Positions 61,165 through 64,000 of a stretch of DNA of 64,000 nt are shown piece after piece. The position numbers and the translations under genes were made by a program. Below the pieces are notes generated by a model that did not search any database, was not told the origin of the DNA, and saw nothing but the letters and a program-made list of their open reading frames with translations. Numbering within the stretch: the first letter of the stretch is position 1; each line of letters begins with the position of its first letter. The stretch is from Planctomycetota bacterium (GTDB taxonomy: Bacteria > Planctomycetota > PUPC01 > JACPCR01), in assembly GCA_027625095.1 (NCBI GenBank), contig JAQBXN010000029.1, positions 1 through 64,000 on the forward strand, in the 5' to 3' direction.

Positions 61165-64000
61165 TCATTTTTTCTGGGTAAGAATCCAGGTCGTTTCGAC
61201 TGCATCTTCAAGGACGAGATTAAAACTCATCTTGTAGGTACCTGAGTCCGCGTCGTAATCGGTCTGCCAGAAGTCGTTGCCGTGAACGGACTGATCCAAG
61301 GGGACTCGTTGACCATCCTGAAAACGATGAAGGGCACAGCCGTCAACTGTACGCAATCCCTCGAAACGGATCGGCACTGCGCCGACTCCGCCTTTGATGG
61401 TGACTTCAACCTCCAGTTTATTGGCGGCGATGACGACCGGGTATCGGTGCAGCAGCTTCCCGCCCCTGACGCTCACTTCCAGATCGTTGCCAATGGCCTC
61501 GCGGTAAACGGTCTTCCAGGACTTTGGATGCTCCTGAAGATGACTGCGGAAGGTTTCGTTGGGGCCGTAGTAGTCGTCGGCAACCCGCGGGACGGTGATC
61601 CACTCGACATCCATCTCGATGGTGTCGCCTGGTTGGAAGTGAGTGACGCCAGGCGGTGTGACCATCTCCATGTTGAGGCCGGCCATTCCTTTTTCTTTAT
61701 TCACCGACAGAACTGGGAACGCCACCACGGGATTGCCGTATGTCTTGCCGCCGAGAACCGTTTTGAAGGAGCGGATGATCAAAGCCCGGCTACCCGTGCC
61801 CCAGTCTTTGGTGCTGTCGAAGAAAGAACCGGGAAAGGCGACCCACCAGGGGCCTTCGCCCGTGAGGGCAATCCCCTGGGCGCGCCGGCTCCCAGCCGGC
61901 TCTTTGTCTGCCCCTAAGAGTGCCGGCTGGGAGCCGGCGCGCCCAGGGACATCATGCTCTGCGATGAGGCCATCGCGATTGCCGTAGGCAATACGGGGAG
62001 TGAGCAGTTGGCCGGTGGGACCCATCTTGAAAAAGTACGACCCCGCGGCACTCAGATTTCTCTTGAACTGATATCGGAATTGCTGGAAGACACGGTTGTG
62101 ATCGTCGGTGCGGAGCGTGGCGACGCGAGCTTTAAAACCGACATCTCTGTCCTTGCCGTAAGAGCCACTGTATCGGACATCCGTCAGGCACGGGCCATGC
62201 GCCAGGTAGGCGGTCTTGAGTTCGACCGGCAACAGCTTGTCGTTGTCTGCCCTGGTGACTCCAAGCCAGTCGCCGCCCCAGCCTCCGTCGGTCCAGCCCC
62301 ACATCCGGCCGTCTTTGCCGTTCCTGGCCATGAGCATACGGACATCGGTCACCATCATGGTGGTCAGGCTGTTGTCCATGTCGAGGCACATGGTTTCACC
62401 CCAACAACCGATGGCGAGTTGATCCCAACGGCCATTGCCGCCGTACCCGAAGAGACTCAGTTGGGCATGGGACGCCGCCGGCAATTTGCCCCAGAATCCG
62501 TAAGCGATCCGGAGCCGGTATTCGGTCTGTCCCGGAGCAACCGGCAAGATGGCATAGAGTTTGGCGTAAGTGCCGTGATGCCAGTTCTTGCTTAGTTGGA
62601 TGGGGACGCCGGTCGGTCGCTCCTGGGCGTCACAAAGGATCGGCGTCATCCCTGTGATGTTCGCCGGATTCTTGATGTCGAAGAGGACGGGGATGTTATG
62701 CCGGTCGGCGCTCTGATTGTCGATTCTGATCTCGACCTCGTCGTAATCGCGGATGTCGGTGTATCCGGTTTTCCAGTCGCGCTCGAACTTTGGGACGTCC
62801 ACGACGACGGCCCCGACGCCCTCAGCGAATCCGACCTTGTACTCCACACCTTTACTGCCCCTGGCAGCAATCTCGATGGGCGCGTTCCGCCATGCTTCCT
62901 CGCCCAGGGGACAATGCAGGACGAGTTTTTTCTTGACATCGAATTCCCACTTGCCCGGAATCTTCTTCTCGATGCTCCCATCTTTCAGGGACACGCGCAG
63001 AACGGCGTCCTCCAGGCTCGAGGCGGAAAACGTCTCCCCAGGCTTGCCGTCCTCATCGAAGCTCTCTCGCCAGCTCAATCCCTCTTCGCTGAATTGGTCG
63101 GGACTCTTCGCATGAGCGGTGATCTCATTGGAACTGAGCGCACGACTCCAGATGCGAAGTTCATCGAACAAGGCGTGCACCGGTTTCCCGTGCCCGTCCG
63201 GTCGCCCGCCGATCCGAAGTTTGCCATTGCCCGGTTTACGCACCTTGCCAACCTTCGACGAAGCTGCTGGCCGGCCATCGACGTAAAGGCGAAGCGATTC
63301 GTCATCGTAGCTCATGGCCAGGTGATGCCACCCGCCGGCCGTGAGAGCATGATGTTTGTCCGCTCGATAAACGTTTTCGCGCCCGCCGCCAACGTTTGTG
63401 ATGGCCGTCACCGTCTCGCTATTGAGCATGAGGCCGAAGTTGCCCTCCACCCATTCATTGGAGTTCTTTCCGATCAGCCAGTGGAATCCGTTCAGTGAAG
63501 CCAGCCTCTCCGGAATTCTCACCCACGCCTCCAGCGTGAACTGCCCGGGATCAAGTTTCGGGTCATGCGGAACATCCATGGGCTGCGCCTGAAACGAGCG
63601 GCCGGCCCCGGTAATGCCGGGGCAAGGCCCATTCTCGTAAGAGTGGTCGGGTGCAGTTTCCAGAGAGAGTGTCAACGACGATGGCCAGGCGACGAGTTCA
63701 AGCGTGCTGTTCGTCTCAAGGACTTTTCCGGTTTCGTCTTGAAACTGCAGTCCCATAAATCGGTAGCGCTGCACGAACCTGCCCGACTCCAACATGATGG
63801 CATGGCGCGGGTTTCGCTGCCGGCCCGCCAGGCAATCGACCGCTCGATACACCTTGCCCTGATGCTCCAGTTCGATTTTCAAGTCCGCAGCAGAGAGACC
63901 AGCTAACAACTTCGCTCCCGTCCCCAAGGCAGCCAGATAGCCCGGCCCGTGAATTCGTCCAAATCGAGACTTGCTGAAATCCGCTATGTCCAATGTGAAC
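61165..64000 (-). CDS. Large LamG-domain protein, start beyond the right edge
   Basis: The frame is open to the window end, so the N-terminus is missing; the visible 945 residues begin FTLDIADFSKSRFGR. A LamG/concanavalin-like lectin domain spans about residues 140-300, with FTLEAWVRIPE, GWHHLAMSYDDESLRLYVDG and LFDELRIWSRALSSNEI. Later segments are beta-rich (RLRIAYGFWGKLPAAS, GETMCLDMDN) and end in VPLDQSVHGNDFWQTDYDAD. Such proteins bind or cut polysaccharide in Planctomycetota. Near residues 682-706 it carries a 71-base palindrome read in frame (repeat at 61876-61946). I assign no catalytic activity. Confidence 0.75.
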   Translation of the reverse strand, partial: FTLDIADFSKSRFGRIHGPGYLAALGTGAKLLAGLSAADLKIELEHQGKVYRAVDCLAGRQRNPRHAIMLESGRFVQRYRFMGLQFQDETGKVLETNSTLELVAWPSSLTLSLETAPDHSYENGPCPGITGAGRSFQAQPMDVPHDPKLDPGQFTLEAWVRIPERLASLNGFHWLIGKNSNEWVEGNFGLMLNSETVTAITNVGGGRENVYRADKHHALTAGGWHHLAMSYDDESLRLYVDGRPAASSKVGKVRKPGNGKLRIGGRPDGHGKPVHALFDELRIWSRALSSNEITAHAKSPDQFSEEGLSWRESFDEDGKPGETFSASSLEDAVLRVSLKDGSIEKKIPGKWEFDVKKKLVLHCPLGEEAWRNAPIEIAARGSKGVEYKVGFAEGVGAVVVDVPKFERDWKTGYTDIRDYDEVEIRIDNQSADRHNIPVLFDIKNPANITGMTPILCDAQERPTGVPIQLSKNWHHGTYAKLYAILPVAPGQTEYRLRIAYGFWGKLPAASHAQLSLFGYGGNGRWDQLAIGCWGETMCLDMDNSLTTMMVTDVRMLMARNGKDGRMWGWTDGGWGGDWLGVTRADNDKLLPVELKTAYLAHGPCLTDVRYSGSYGKDRDVGFKARVATLRTDDHNRVFQQFRYQFKRNLSAAGSYFFKMGPTGQLLTPRIAYGNRDGLIAEHDVPGRAGSQPALLGADKEPAGSRRAQGIALTGEGPWWVAFPGSFFDSTKDWGTGSRALIIRSFKTVLGGKTYGNPVVAFPVLSVNKEKGMAGLNMEMVTPPGVTHFQPGDTIEMDVEWITVPRVADDYYGPNETFRSHLQEHPKSWKTVYREAIGNDLEVSVRGGKLLHRYPVVIAANKLEVEVTIKGGVGAVPIRFEGLRTVDGCALHRFQDGQRVPLDQSVHGNDFWQTDYDADSGTYKMSFNLVLEDAVETTWILTQKK
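61876..61946. repeat. Perfect 25-base inverted repeat read in frame within the LamG gene
   Basis: The arm at 61876-61900 (CTGGGCGCGCCGGCTCCCAG and CCGGC) is perfectly inverted at 61922-61946, with a 21-base loop. In the gene it encodes GRAGSQPALLGADKEPAGSR followed by RAQG, an insert of about 24 residues between DVP and GIALTGEGPWW. The element length fits an insertion of 72 bases, which keeps the frame. Confidence 0.92.

Noticed and set aside
61282-63498. Three plus-strand frames of 211, 213 and 300 codons opposite the LamG gene
   Set aside because: The LamG and following domains on the minus strand are clear; these are G+C-driven shadows.
1-64000. tRNA, rRNA, riboswitch or insertion sequence
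   Set aside because: No cloverleaf ending in CCA, no conserved rRNA core, no recognisable aptamer and no transposase were found on either strand by reading.

Overview
The window is chromosomal DNA from an uncultivated Gram-negative bacterium. An outer-membrane TonB receptor, a lipoprotein and several Sec-type secreted proteins show the Gram-negative envelope. A planctomycete-style ECF sigma factor, a Ser/Thr kinase with an FHA domain, a DUF1559-type pseudopilin with an H-x-DG tail, two phytanoyl-CoA dioxygenases and very large secreted LamG or propeller proteins point to the Planctomycetota/PVC superphylum or a similar lineage (Hydrogenedentes, Poribacteria, Lentisphaerota). That placement is inference from gene content; no rRNA or ribosomal gene is present. 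No tRNA, transposase, integrase, CRISPR array or phage gene was seen.

Layout. 0-5.7 kb: two N-terminally truncated genes meet head to head (DUF374 acyltransferase and TonB receptor), then a fatty acid desaturase, and on the minus strand a nitrilase-type amidase coupled to a membrane glycosyltransferase. 6-9.4 kb: a zinc-less MDR dehydrogenase, a five-bladed-propeller glycosidase-like protein and a PhyH dioxygenase, probably one small catabolic unit. 9.5-15.8 kb: a four-gene operon of DUF2760, a short Hsp70, a long Hsp70-DUF3731 and serC behind a good sigma-70-type promoter. 16-20.6 kb: MoxR ATPase, DUF58 and transmembrane transglutaminase. 20.7-29 kb: orphan RbsA-type ATPase, FecR protein with a strong bidirectional terminator, Gfo/Idh/MocA oxidoreductase, GGDEF-degenerate membrane protein, short recQ coupled to anmK, and an ECF sigma factor.

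29.1-36.5 kb is an accessory island. Its core (about 29.7-35.5 kb) is visibly richer in G+C than the flanks, carries a 1527-residue secreted multidomain protein plus two broken genes, and is bordered on both sides by dense palindromic repeats. 36.5-48.1 kb returns to housekeeping and signalling genes: kinase-FHA, small zinc-finger protein, ArsM-like methyltransferase, double-ATPase oligopeptide ABC protein, second PhyH, a secreted YdjY-acylphosphatase fusion, second DUF58, lipoprotein, DJ-1/PfpI protein, a secreted protein of unknown family and a CYTH protein.

48.2-64 kb is rich in hydrolases: an alpha/beta esterase, a frameshifted pseudopilin, a four-gene minus-strand operon (GDSL esterase pseudogene, nitrilase-family amidase, beta-propeller, 784-residue secreted protein), a ceramidase-like/sialidase-like fusion, an orphan MazE/AbrB antitoxin, a sugar-phosphate isomerase-like TIM barrel and a LamG protein that runs off the right edge. 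The theme is breakdown of complex glycans or glycolipids.

The most unusual signals are the ceramidase-sialidase fusion, the YdjY-acylphosphatase fusion, and at least three coding genes that carry palindromic REP-like elements in frame, a situation recalling Rickettsia palindromic elements. Four genes in the two accessory regions are broken by frameshifts, nonsense mutation or truncation.
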